Part shown: positions 1-7,251 of the stretch, one piece after another
How positions within the stretch are numbered: the stretch's first letter is position 1
Layout of the letters: every line of letters starts with the position of its first letter
Source of the DNA: Candidatus Bathyarchaeota archaeon
GTDB lineage: Archaea > Thermoproteota > Bathyarchaeia > 40CM-2-53-6 > RBG-13-38-9
Direction of reading: 5' to 3'
Assembly (NCBI GenBank): GCA_023144075.1
Contig: JAGLGJ010000004.1
Span: 1-20,051, forward strand
DNA: 20,051 nt
The notes under the pieces: model-generated
What the model was told of the DNA's origin: nothing
Seen by the model: only the letters and a program-made list of their open reading frames with translations
Database searches by the model: none
Translations under genes and position numbers: made by a program

Positions 1-171
1 GTAATCCTCTTCTCTGGATATCTGATCCCCTCGACTTCGAATTTGGAAATAGTTTTTGAAAATACTCTCTTAAGATGGTTTTGGCTAATACTGTCTTTCA
101 AGGATCTTGTTCTCGGTCAAAATTTATTTCCACAAGAGAATACATATGCCTTTTCATATTCAGCTATGTGA
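1..171 (+). CDS. Possible 3' end of an unidentified gene
   Basis: Frame 1 is open from the first base to a TGA at 169-171, giving 56 residues with no start inside the window, so it would be the C-terminus of a gene beginning upstream. The stretch is rich in Leu, Ile, Phe and Trp in its first half (a RWFWLILSF segment), which could be a membrane-associated helix, and ends in a polar tail. It would be convergent with the large secreted protein gene on the minus strand, leaving a 39-base gap. I do not recognise the family. The other two plus frames close within the first 60 bases. An open stretch this long in AT-rich DNA is suggestive but can occur by chance. Confidence 0.4.
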   Translation, partial: VILFSGYLIPSTSNLEIVFENTLLRWFWLILSFKDLVLGQNLFPQENTYAFSYSAM

Positions 172-210
172 TATTAGGATTCACTTATCGATTCAATATA
201 TGCTAAATAA

Positions 211-3200
211 TTATTCAGATCTAAATAGGACTTTCTTGGAGTGTTCTTTTAATATCTTTATTATTTGGTAGACGATATGGCCTGATTTGTAAATGATCCA
301 GATTGAAGATGTCAATATGCCGATGACGAACGCTGATGTACCGAGCATCATAAGCTGTTGGTTAAGAATGCTCTCCCCAATTATTGATAAAATAAATCCG
401 AAAGAGAGAAGCATAACTGTGAAAGTAGAGACCAAACGAAGATGTGATCTTTTTCTATATAGCAAGGGTATAAAAATCGGTGTAAAGTAAACTGTTCCTA
501 TTAAAAAGCTGGCGACAATCCCAGACATAAAGACAGCGATTTCTGAGCTATCTTCAAAGAATGTATAAACGATCGAAGACATGTGTAAAATTCCTAGTAA
601 TGGATAGAGGCTGAATTTCATCACGGTTTTGAAGAGTTGACTATTGATAATAATATCTGCTACTGATGGGCTAAAGGAGTAGTACCAGAGGTTAAAAGCA
701 ATCATGAAGCTCTCTCCAGCAAATGTTTTTTTAACAATATCGTCTCTAAAACCTCGAAGAAATTGGACTTCTGGTGAGAGTTCCGAACCATAGGTTGCTG
801 TCGCCACAACACATGCGCCCATACTAAGTCTAGCATTAACTGTTCTCACTTCACCGTTACCAGTAGCCGTGATTGTGAGGATATAAGATCCTACTGGTGT
901 GCTACGATACGTGTCTATCTCAAGTATAGAAATTTTAGATGTTGTCAATGTTCGAGGTTTAAAAGAGCTATTTGAGTTTACTGGAAGTCCCTTTATCCCC
1001 AGAGTTACTGGAGTATTTAATTCATCAATGGATTGTATCTCCACAGTGAACGATGTCGATTGTCCAGGACCTATTCTTTGATGTTCAGGATGAATGGATA
1101 ATGTGAAGTCCATTGTCAAGGCGCCAAAATAAGCTGTGTATGTACCTCCTGCGGATATTGTTCTTGAAGTTGAGTTCGAAGATTGATCTTTCCATCTCGT
1201 GAATAAGTGTCCTTCATTATCTGTCAAAGACATAATGAGTTCGTGACTGCTAGATATTCCAGTAAAAGTATACGGTGTGGTATATGTTTGACCATCCCAT
1301 GTGAATGTTGTTTCAGTATCTCTATTCTTTGGGAGATATGATGCAGTTATTGTAACCTCATAAATACCTTCACTCTGATATTCTGCCATAACTGTATGAG
1401 AAGTATCCATTTCGATTTGAATGGTATCTCCTGAGACTTGACTTCCATCAATAATCCACTGTTTGAATGTGAATCCAGATACAGATGGTGCTTCAAGATT
1501 GATCTTCGATCCTGAATCGTGCCAACCAGAACCATTTATTTTAACTAAATTAGCAGGGACCGTTGAAAGATTCAGAGTATATTGTTTCTTGTAAAAACCC
1601 ATAAACATAAGGGGTTCTTCAATTATTATCGGAGAAGTAGGAGAGGTTTCCGTTAATATATAACGAGTCGAACCATCAGAAATATTAGATTGGTAGCTGT
1701 ACGTATGATTTGAGCCACTGGCCCACCAAAGTCCTATAGGTATTGCATAGAGAGTTCCGTCTATTGTAACCGATGTTGATTTTTCTGAACCTTCCTGCTG
1801 GAAAGTACTGTAAAACTGTTGAAAATATGTGAAATCGAGCACAACTTCCGAAATTACTGTGTAAACATTGTTGTCACAATAAAATCTATTTGTTGATGAT
1901 GAATTAACATAACTTTCCACCTCAATCTTATGTGTGGTACCTGCTTCAAACATCAAAGATTTTGTTTCTCCACCTTGAACGATTTCTTGAACCTCACCAT
2001 CAACTAATAGATTCGTTGAGAAGGTTGATGGAAGACCGTTGATATTTACGCTAACTGAATAGGGCGTTATTGCAGGTGCAGTTGAATTTGCCCAAACAAC
2101 GCGAGTATATGGATTTGGTTTACCAAAAAAACTACTTAAAGTGCCGGTTGTGACAGTAAGTTCAAATGGTGGAACTTGACTTTCAGCTTCAACTCTAAAA
2201 GCGCCTTTAGAATTCATATCGACTGTTCCACCAGACACGGATACACTGCTGGATATCGGTCTACCGGATTCATCCAAGGTAACTCCATAGAAACTGTTAT
2301 CTGCCTGTTCTATCAGGATGGATTCGCCTTGACTAAAAGCATAATTTCTAGCCTCATATTCAATGCCATTGAAATTTGTTGTAGCAATTATCTGATATCC
2401 TCCTAAAGGCAATGGTGTAGAATCCAGCTCTAAATATCCTGTACCGTCAGAACCAGTCACAAATGCTCCAGTTCTTATAGTATTTTCTTCAGAATCTATA
2501 ATTCTAATATTGACTTCTTCGCTAAGTGGTATCTCTCTTGCATCAGAAAGACGTAGAAATGTTAGTGCTCTTATCTGAGTTGGATTTTCGGGTCTATACG
2601 GGTAAACTCCAATTTGGAATCCTGATTCAACAAAACCTGATGTAACAGGTTGATTTCCAATCCACACATCTGCGAGTTGGCCTTCTACAAGTCTACCAGC
2701 AGCTGATTGTCTAATCATCAGCTTAAATCTATCATCACTGAAGATAGGATTTGAAGAAGCTTGTGAATAGATCTGATTATTTAATTGTGAAAGAAAATCA
2801 TAAGGATTAGAGGGATTACTTGATAGCTCCGTTGTAAGTATGAAAAACATTGCCGATGAAATTCTATAGTGCAAGTCTGGAACGAGCTTATAAGTAAAAT
2901 CTGGTCCACCACCTAGAACATCTTTTCCCATGAAACTCCAGACATCATAATATTTCAAATTCACAACAGGATCTCTCAATACAATATCTCTTCTACCTTG
3001 TAGGTTCATTGCCACTATCTGTGTGGCCGCCTCAGTCATCCCTTCTTCAGCCCACGAACCTTCTCCTGGAGTCAAATATAATGCATCATGGAAAGCATGG
3101 ATAAGTTCGTGAGTGAATACTGCGTCCCATGAAGGTGATGTCCCAATACTTAGAGGAAGTTGACTCATGATTATCGTGTCAGTAGCACCATAATAGAAAT

Positions 3201-3597
3201 TCCAAGGATATGAATCAGGATCATAGCTTAAAGTTACTGTAATAATATTTGAGGGATCTCCATAGATCGATTTGATTTCAGGATAAACAAGATCAAATAG
3301 TTCTTGAGCATAACCTCTCCTATCAACAGGAAAACTTGAATCATAAACTAACGTTATATCTCCCTCTCCAATTGCTCCAAGAACTGGATGTGTTTGCTGA
3401 AAGGTTTCAGTAGTAAGAATATTGGAGTCAGGAATAACTGCACATAATGGGGTCGAGATGAAGAGTTCGTTAGAATTCTCATTTGAATATCCGCTGATTG
3501 GAACAAAGATGAAATATCGAGTCTGATATGCAGATAAAGTTAAAGATACTATTATGAGAAAAACAATTAACGGTTTAAAATTGTTTCTCAACTTCAT
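211..3597 (-). CDS. Large secreted, membrane-anchored HExxH protein with CFI-box C-terminus
   Basis: Predicted exported protein of 1128 residues. The frame is open to a TTG at 3630, but the ATG at 3597 is preferred: it follows an AGGA and puts a signal-like segment (LIVFLIIVSLTLSAY) at residues 10-24. A zinc-protease-like HELIH motif lies at 163-167, followed about 17 residues later by WAEEGMTEA, whose Glu is the likely third metal ligand, as in gluzincins. The middle is a string of beta-rich segments, including one resembling the bacterial-repeat/InlB-like type (WIIDGSQ, VMAEYQ), and a late Ig-like region. At about 929 a CVVATATYG motif with LRGFRD matches the CFI-box found at the C-terminus of many archaeal secreted proteins. 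It is followed by roughly four membrane helices and a basic tail. Protease activity is inferred from the motif. The substrate is unknown; surface protein processing is plausible. Confidence 0.75.
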   Translation of the reverse strand: MKLRNNFKPLIVFLIIVSLTLSAYQTRYFIFVPISGYSNENSNELFISTPLCAVIPDSNILTTETFQQTHPVLGAIGEGDITLVYDSSFPVDRRGYAQELFDLVYPEIKSIYGDPSNIITVTLSYDPDSYPWNFYYGATDTIIMSQLPLSIGTSPSWDAVFTHELIHAFHDALYLTPGEGSWAEEGMTEAATQIVAMNLQGRRDIVLRDPVVNLKYYDVWSFMGKDVLGGGPDFTYKLVPDLHYRISSAMFFILTTELSSNPSNPYDFLSQLNNQIYSQASSNPIFSDDRFKLMIRQSAAGRLVEGQLADVWIGNQPVTSGFVESGFQIGVYPYRPENPTQIRALTFLRLSDAREIPLSEEVNIRIIDSEENTIRTGAFVTGSDGTGYLELDSTPLPLGGYQIIATTNFNGIEYEARNYAFSQGESILIEQADNSFYGVTLDESGRPISSSVSVSGGTVDMNSKGAFRVEAESQVPPFELTVTTGTLSSFFGKPNPYTRVVWANSTAPAITPYSVSVNINGLPSTFSTNLLVDGEVQEIVQGGETKSLMFEAGTTHKIEVESYVNSSSTNRFYCDNNVYTVISEVVLDFTYFQQFYSTFQQEGSEKSTSVTIDGTLYAIPIGLWWASGSNHTYSYQSNISDGSTRYILTETSPTSPIIIEEPLMFMGFYKKQYTLNLSTVPANLVKINGSGWHDSGSKINLEAPSVSGFTFKQWIIDGSQVSGDTIQIEMDTSHTVMAEYQSEGIYEVTITASYLPKNRDTETTFTWDGQTYTTPYTFTGISSSHELIMSLTDNEGHLFTRWKDQSSNSTSRTISAGGTYTAYFGALTMDFTLSIHPEHQRIGPGQSTSFTVEIQSIDELNTPVTLGIKGLPVNSNSSFKPRTLTTSKISILEIDTYRSTPVGSYILTITATGNGEVRTVNARLSMGACVVATATYGSELSPEVQFLRGFRDDIVKKTFAGESFMIAFNLWYYSFSPSVADIIINSQLFKTVMKFSLYPLLGILHMSSIVYTFFEDSSEIAVFMSGIVASFLIGTVYFTPIFIPLLYRKRSHLRLVSTFTVMLLSFGFILSIIGESILNQQLMMLGTSAFVIGILTSSIWIIYKSGHIVYQIIKILKEHSKKVLFRSE

Positions 3598-3736
3598 CGT
3601 TCCTATTTTTCCTAAAATCTGCAATCTCAATCAAAGATGATATGCGAATATTCAAGATACTTTCATTATGTGGCAATTTAAAACGCTTAAATGTTGATGC
3701 TAAATGTGGTAATTTGGTTTAATCTCCAACATAAAG

Positions 3737-3776
3737 TTTTATTTAGAGTACCTATTATCATGGACTGGTTTGAGGT
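3737..3776 (+). promoter_or_regulatory. Thermosome promoter and ribosome-binding site
   Basis: A TATA-like TTTTATTT at 3737-3744, preceded by purines (AAAG, BRE-like), lies about 45 bases before the thermosome ATG. This predicts a transcript start near 3768 and a short leader. GAGGT at 3772-3776 is a plausible Shine-Dalgarno sequence 10 bases before the start. I see no inverted repeat suggesting a specific heat-shock operator. Confidence 0.5.
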
Positions 3777-3786
3777 AATGATTTGA

Positions 3787-5415
3787 ATGGCATCTCTAAC
3801 TGGCACACCCATTGTTGTGTTGAAACAAGGTACTACAAGAAGTAAGGGTCGGGAAACTCAAAGATCGAATATCACAGCTGCAAAAGTCATAGGCGAGATA
3901 GTGAAGAGTACGCTTGGCCCACGTGGAATGGATAAGATGCTCGTAGATACTCTCGGAGATGTAACGATTACAAGTGACGGCGCAACAGTCTTAGATGAAA
4001 TTGATGTTCAAAATCCTGCCGCTAAAATGATTGTAGAGGTAGCTAAGACCCAAGATGATGAGATTGGTGATGGAACCACCACAGCGGTAATATTGGCCAG
4101 TGAGTTACTTGGAAAGGCTGAAGAACTTCTAGATAATGATGTTCATCCCACAATAATTGTTTCAGGATACAATAAAGCTTCTCAAAAATCTATAGAATTA
4201 CTAAACCAATTATCAAAATCCGTGAATCTTAAAGACAAATCGACAATGAAGAAAATCGCGATTACCGCAATGTCCAGTAAAGGCATTGGTAAAGCCAAAG
4301 AATACTTCGCTGAAATGGCAGTAGATGCAATCACACTGGTGATGGAGAAGAGAGGAGAATCATACTTGGCTGATCTGGATGATATTCAGATCATGAAAAA
4401 GGAAGGAAAGAATCTTTCTGACTCAGAGCTAGTAAAGGGCATGGTGCTCGATAAAGAAGTAGTTCATCCAGGAATGCCTAAGATAGTGAAGAACGCGAAG
4501 ATTATCTTATTGGATACTGCTTTAGAGATTGAAAAGACCGAATTTAGTGCAGAAATCAGAATCACAGATCCATCACAGATGAAAGCATTCAAGGACCAAG
4601 AAAACCAAATGATGATAGGAATGGTTGAGAAACTTAAAGCAACAGGAGCAAACGTCATCTTCTGTCAGAAAGGAATAGACGACATGGTGCAACATTATCT
4701 GGCAAGAAATGAAATGATGGCTGTTCGAAGGGTAAAGAAGTCCGATATGGAGAAACTGTCGAGAGCAACAGGTGGCAGCATAGTTACGAATCTAGATGAC
4801 TTAACTTCAAAGGATCTCGGCCTCGCTAAAATCGTCAAAGAGAAGAAGATTGGTGAGGATAAACTAATCTTCACAGAAGGATGTAAAAACCCCAAATCTG
4901 TCACAATTCTGATCAGATCAGTTTTACAGAAACTCCTTGATGAGGGTGAAAGAGCGATAGAGGACGCTCTGTCAGCTGTGGCAGCAGTTGCAGCTAAGAA
5001 CAAAATAGTACCAGGTGGAGGAGCCATAGAGATGGAGATTGCAAAGAGGCTTCGAACATATGGGGCGAAAGTAGGTGGAAGAGAACAGCTAGCTATTGAG
5101 GCTTTTGCATCGACTTTTGAATCCATCCCAAGGACATTAGGGGAGAATGCAGGTCTAAATCCAATCGATATTATGGTAACTTTGAGGGCTGCTCATGCTA
5201 AGAAAACGGGTTTGGAGATGGGTGTTGATGTCCATAGTGGTAAGGTCAAACCAATGTCCCGATTAAGTGTAATTGACCCTACAAGGGTGAAGGAGCAAGC
5301 AATAAAGTCAGCCACAGAATCAGCCTCAATGATTCTCAGAGTTGATGATGCTGTTACTGTGGCGAAACCCTCGACGCCTCCTACAGGACCTCAAGGTGGA
5401 GTACCACCCCACTAG
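3787..5415 (+). CDS. ths: Thermosome subunit (group II chaperonin)
   Basis: ATP-driven double-ring chaperonin subunit that folds cytosolic proteins without a separate lid. At 542 residues it has the family's usual length. Visible signatures are TLGPRGMDKM at 42-51, TSDGATVL at 62-69, the nucleotide-binding GDGTTTA at 94-100, and VPGGGAIEMEIA in the C-terminal equatorial half. The apical domain lies between, at roughly 210-370. The ATG has GAGGT 10 bases upstream. The C-terminus ends in a Pro/Gly tail (PTGPQGGVPPH) rather than the Gly-Gly-Met-rich tail common in thermosomes. It is transcribed divergently from the secreted protein and convergently with tfx. No second subunit gene is present here, so whether the ring is homo- or hetero-oligomeric cannot be said. 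Confidence 0.97.
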   Translation: MASLTGTPIVVLKQGTTRSKGRETQRSNITAAKVIGEIVKSTLGPRGMDKMLVDTLGDVTITSDGATVLDEIDVQNPAAKMIVEVAKTQDDEIGDGTTTAVILASELLGKAEELLDNDVHPTIIVSGYNKASQKSIELLNQLSKSVNLKDKSTMKKIAITAMSSKGIGKAKEYFAEMAVDAITLVMEKRGESYLADLDDIQIMKKEGKNLSDSELVKGMVLDKEVVHPGMPKIVKNAKIILLDTALEIEKTEFSAEIRITDPSQMKAFKDQENQMMIGMVEKLKATGANVIFCQKGIDDMVQHYLARNEMMAVRRVKKSDMEKLSRATGGSIVTNLDDLTSKDLGLAKIVKEKKIGEDKLIFTEGCKNPKSVTILIRSVLQKLLDEGERAIEDALSAVAAVAAKNKIVPGGGAIEMEIAKRLRTYGAKVGGREQLAIEAFASTFESIPRTLGENAGLNPIDIMVTLRAAHAKKTGLEMGVDVHSGKVKPMSRLSVIDPTRVKEQAIKSATESASMILRVDDAVTVAKPSTPPTGPQGGVPPH

Positions 5416-5459
5416 CTAATTTCAGACATTACATAAAATTCTGTGATCGCGGCCAAATT

Positions 5460-5870
5460 TTATTCTACTAGCAAGTCACCATAGGGTAATAAAACTACTG
5501 AAATCGGATTTACTACTTTCTTCGCTTTGATCTTATTTTTTGCTCTCATTTTGATTTTCTCTAATAGATCTACACAATCAAATTGAAGTCTAACGTTTGC
5601 ATCATCGGCCTTCTTAAGAATAAGATTAGAAATTTCTAAGACTGGTGTTTCAGGCTTTATCGTGATTCTGATAGCCATGCCTAAGTCTTCCAGTATCTCA
5701 ATAGTCGCTTTTGCTCTCTTGATATTTCTACGTGCTCTACTTTCGAGTATGCTTACATTCTCTCTTGTTGTTTTAAGTTGCCTTGCAACTCTCTCTTGTG
5801 TTATTCCTCGCGATCTCAATTTCAATACCTGTATCTGCCGATCAGTGAGGAGGTTTGTGTTTTTGCGCAT
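5460..5870 (-). CDS. tfx: Tfx family DNA-binding transcriptional regulator
   Basis: 136-residue protein. The N-terminal helix-turn-helix, about residues 7-50, reads LTDRQIQVLKLRSRG then TQERVARQLKTTRENVS, which resembles sigma-70 region 4/LuxR-like helices and is typical of archaeal Tfx proteins. The C-terminal part, with an AIRITIKPETPVLEI segment, matches the conserved second domain of the family. The prototype from Methanothermobacter binds DNA near the molybdenum formylmethanofuran dehydrogenase operon. No such operon is present here, so the target is unknown. It is a single-gene unit convergent with the thermosome. The ATG start is preceded by a 14-bp perfect palindrome 21 bases upstream, which suggests autoregulation (inference). 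Confidence 0.88.
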   Translation of the reverse strand: MRKNTNLLTDRQIQVLKLRSRGITQERVARQLKTTRENVSILESRARRNIKRAKATIEILEDLGMAIRITIKPETPVLEISNLILKKADDANVRLQFDCVDLLEKIKMRAKNKIKAKKVVNPISVVLLPYGDLLVE

Positions 5871-5890
5871 GATTTTACACGAAAAAGTTG

Positions 5891-5904
5891 TTAGACATGT
5901 CTAA
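5891..5904. promoter_or_regulatory. 14-bp perfect palindrome upstream of tfx
   Basis: TTAGACATGTCTAA is a perfect palindrome centred about 27 bases before the tfx ATG, which places it near the expected transcript start or leader. Such a position suits an operator that blocks RNA polymerase loading. Partial relatives of one arm (CAGACAT) occur near 5423 and 6922, but neither forms a full palindrome. Binding by Tfx itself is an inference. Confidence 0.45.
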
Positions 5905-6074
5905 TAATTCTTTCCAGAAATCACAAGATAATGATGATATTTCATTTCACCGAGATTGCTATTCGAGCTTAGAAAATTATTGAATATTATCTTTATTGTA
6001 TGCAAATGATTCTTTCCAATAAATTGGTTATTGTATATGATTAAAGATTAGTCTCCTTTATGATATAAGAATTC

Positions 6075-6863
6075 TCAAATGAATGAAGTCAATCCAAGTC
6101 CCGCCCATGCGGAAATGGTTACTAAAATCCAGATCTTCCAATTCCAAGCAATTACTTTCGCACCATCAAGCTGGCCAAAAGGAAGTAGATTAAAAACTGC
6201 CAACCAGAAATTTATTGCAGCTCCAAAACTACCAATATTCCAAGGAAGAACACCCAAAACTGATATGAAGAGAATGGTAGCAGCTAGTAAAAGATTCATC
6301 ATGATGCCTGATATCGATATAATGCCATATTCTCGACGAGTTATGCCACGGCTACCAGGAATTATGTAAACAGCACCTGGAGCCGCAAAAATCAGACGAC
6401 CACCGGACATGAAAGCTAGAATTAAAGCCAGACCAAGGCCTGTCGGCCATAATTTGAAGCTGGCTTGGCAACCGTATTTTCTAGCGAAATATCTATGTGC
6501 AGTCTCATGAAGAATGAATCCTAAACCAACAGTGAATAATGAAATAATCATTCTCTCAATGAATGCTTGTAGAGACATCAAAGCCCCTACCGAGAAGCAG
6601 ATACTCAATACTAACCAAGCTATGAGAATTTGTTGTGTTTCGCTCCTATCTATAAGAGTGTATGTTTTGATTTTTGATCTTTGTACAAATCTAGATTTTG
6701 TTGTAGTTCTGTTAGAGGAGGGAGGCTTTCTGGCCATACTAATTCCAGCGCATCTATGTGTCTCTGGTAATCTATGTTGAGAACAATATGTCCTGCCACA
6801 ATAACTACATATGAATGGCAGATTGACCGATATTTCGCATTCCTGACATATTGCCATAGTCAA
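6075..6863 (-). CDS. AN1-type zinc finger fused to site-2 protease (peptidase M50)
   Basis: 262-residue membrane protein. The N-terminus is a complete AN1 zinc finger: C6, C9, C19, C22, C27, H30, H36 and C38 fit the family spacing exactly. A Ser/Thr/Arg/Lys-rich linker (about 45-75) leads into a multi-pass membrane domain. HETAH at 119-123 is the zinc-binding HExxH motif, and NLLPFGQLDGAK at about 225-236 carries the second conserved site-2 protease motif supplying the Asp ligand. The enzyme is expected to cleave substrates within the membrane, with the zinc finger on the cytosolic side as a likely docking or regulatory module. The family often appears in archaea as a stand-alone gene. A second ATG lies two codons downstream. 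Nothing nearby identifies a substrate. Confidence 0.9.
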   Translation of the reverse strand: MTMAICQECEISVNLPFICSYCGRTYCSQHRLPETHRCAGISMARKPPSSNRTTTKSRFVQRSKIKTYTLIDRSETQQILIAWLVLSICFSVGALMSLQAFIERMIISLFTVGLGFILHETAHRYFARKYGCQASFKLWPTGLGLALILAFMSGGRLIFAAPGAVYIIPGSRGITRREYGIISISGIMMNLLLAATILFISVLGVLPWNIGSFGAAINFWLAVFNLLPFGQLDGAKVIAWNWKIWILVTISAWAGLGLTSFI

Positions 6864-6950
6864 GTCTTGATTAAGATATTACTAAAGGGTTGTCTAAAAT
6901 AGATGCAATATTAGTATGTTTCAGACATGAACACATTAATCAAGAATGGT

Positions 6951-6958
6951 TTTTTAAA
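6951..6958 (+). promoter_or_regulatory. TATA-like box before the RNA candidate
   Basis: TTTTTAAA, within a T-run at 6950-6959, predicts a transcript start near 6980. That is exactly where base composition shifts from AT-rich spacer to a GC-rich, foldable segment. It lies about 300 bases before tyrS, which has its own closer TATA-like box, so it may serve the RNA candidate rather than tyrS. Confidence 0.4.
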
Positions 6959-6977
6959 TGATTGTATTATTCGAACG

Positions 6978-7128
6978 AGTCTCGCCAAGCCGCTAATTGC
7001 GGCAAGTGAATGTCGCCTACAACACTAACACCAAAACCTCATCGAGGGGCAAACGCCCCACTTGATTTGGCTCTCTCAGAGGCAGGCATATATTGGCGCC
7101 CGTCTGGAAATAGTTAACTCAAATTTCC
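6978..7128 (+). ncRNA. Candidate structured non-coding RNA, family not recognised
   Basis: The 388-base space between the AN1-protease gene and tyrS has no convincing reading frame but contains a GC-rich island of about 125 bases. Several helices can be drawn. GCCGC (6989-6993) pairs with GCGGC (6999-7003). GGGGC (7046-7050) pairs with GCCCC (7055-7059). An enclosing CGCCAA (6983-6988) pairs with TTGGCG (7093-7098). A further GGAAAT (7106-7111) pairs with ATTTCC (7123-7128), followed by T-rich sequence. A TATA-like box sits about 25 bases before it. It does not fit tRNA, 5S rRNA, RNase P RNA, the fluoride riboswitch or a clear C/D box RNA. Strand and ends are inferred from the TATA-like box. 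It could be an H/ACA-type or other small RNA, or a long tyrS leader. Confidence 0.35.
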
Positions 7129-7207
7129 ATGATTGTTTTATGAATATCTGTCTTTGATAATAATTTATATGAATACTAAAGGTTAGGTTTTTGTAAAGTC
7201 GGCTAGA

Positions 7208-7239
7208 CTTTTAAGGCGGTCATCTCGATTTCTATCGAG
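7208..7239 (+). promoter_or_regulatory. tyrS promoter with inverted repeat at the transcript start
   Basis: CTTTTAAG at 7208-7215 is a good archaeal TATA-like box, predicting a start near 7238 and a leader of about 15 bases. Between it and the gene, CTCGAT (7224-7229) and ATCGAG (7234-7239) form a perfect 6-bp inverted repeat with a TTCT spacer. The repeat lies upstream of or across the predicted start, so a protein operator is more likely than an RNA hairpin. Confidence 0.4.
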
Positions 7240-7251
7240 TGTGTGGGTCTT

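Noticed and set aside
4695..5126. 143-residue open frame antisense to the thermosome
   Set aside because: It lies wholly inside a strongly conserved gene on the other strand, is Ser/Phe/Leu-rich as expected for a mirror frame, and has no promoter or ribosome-binding site.
6978..7025. Fluoride (crcB) riboswitch-like pattern ending CGCCTACAAC
   Set aside because: The required 5' GGCGATG arm and pseudoknot partners are missing, and the downstream gene is tyrS rather than a fluoride exporter.
6978..7100. Possible tRNA or tRNA with introns in the tyrS upstream region
   Set aside because: No T-arm with a TTCGA-type loop pairs correctly on either strand, and no acceptor stem of 7 bp encloses a cloverleaf. 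The TTCGAA at 6970-6975 lacks flanking stem bases.
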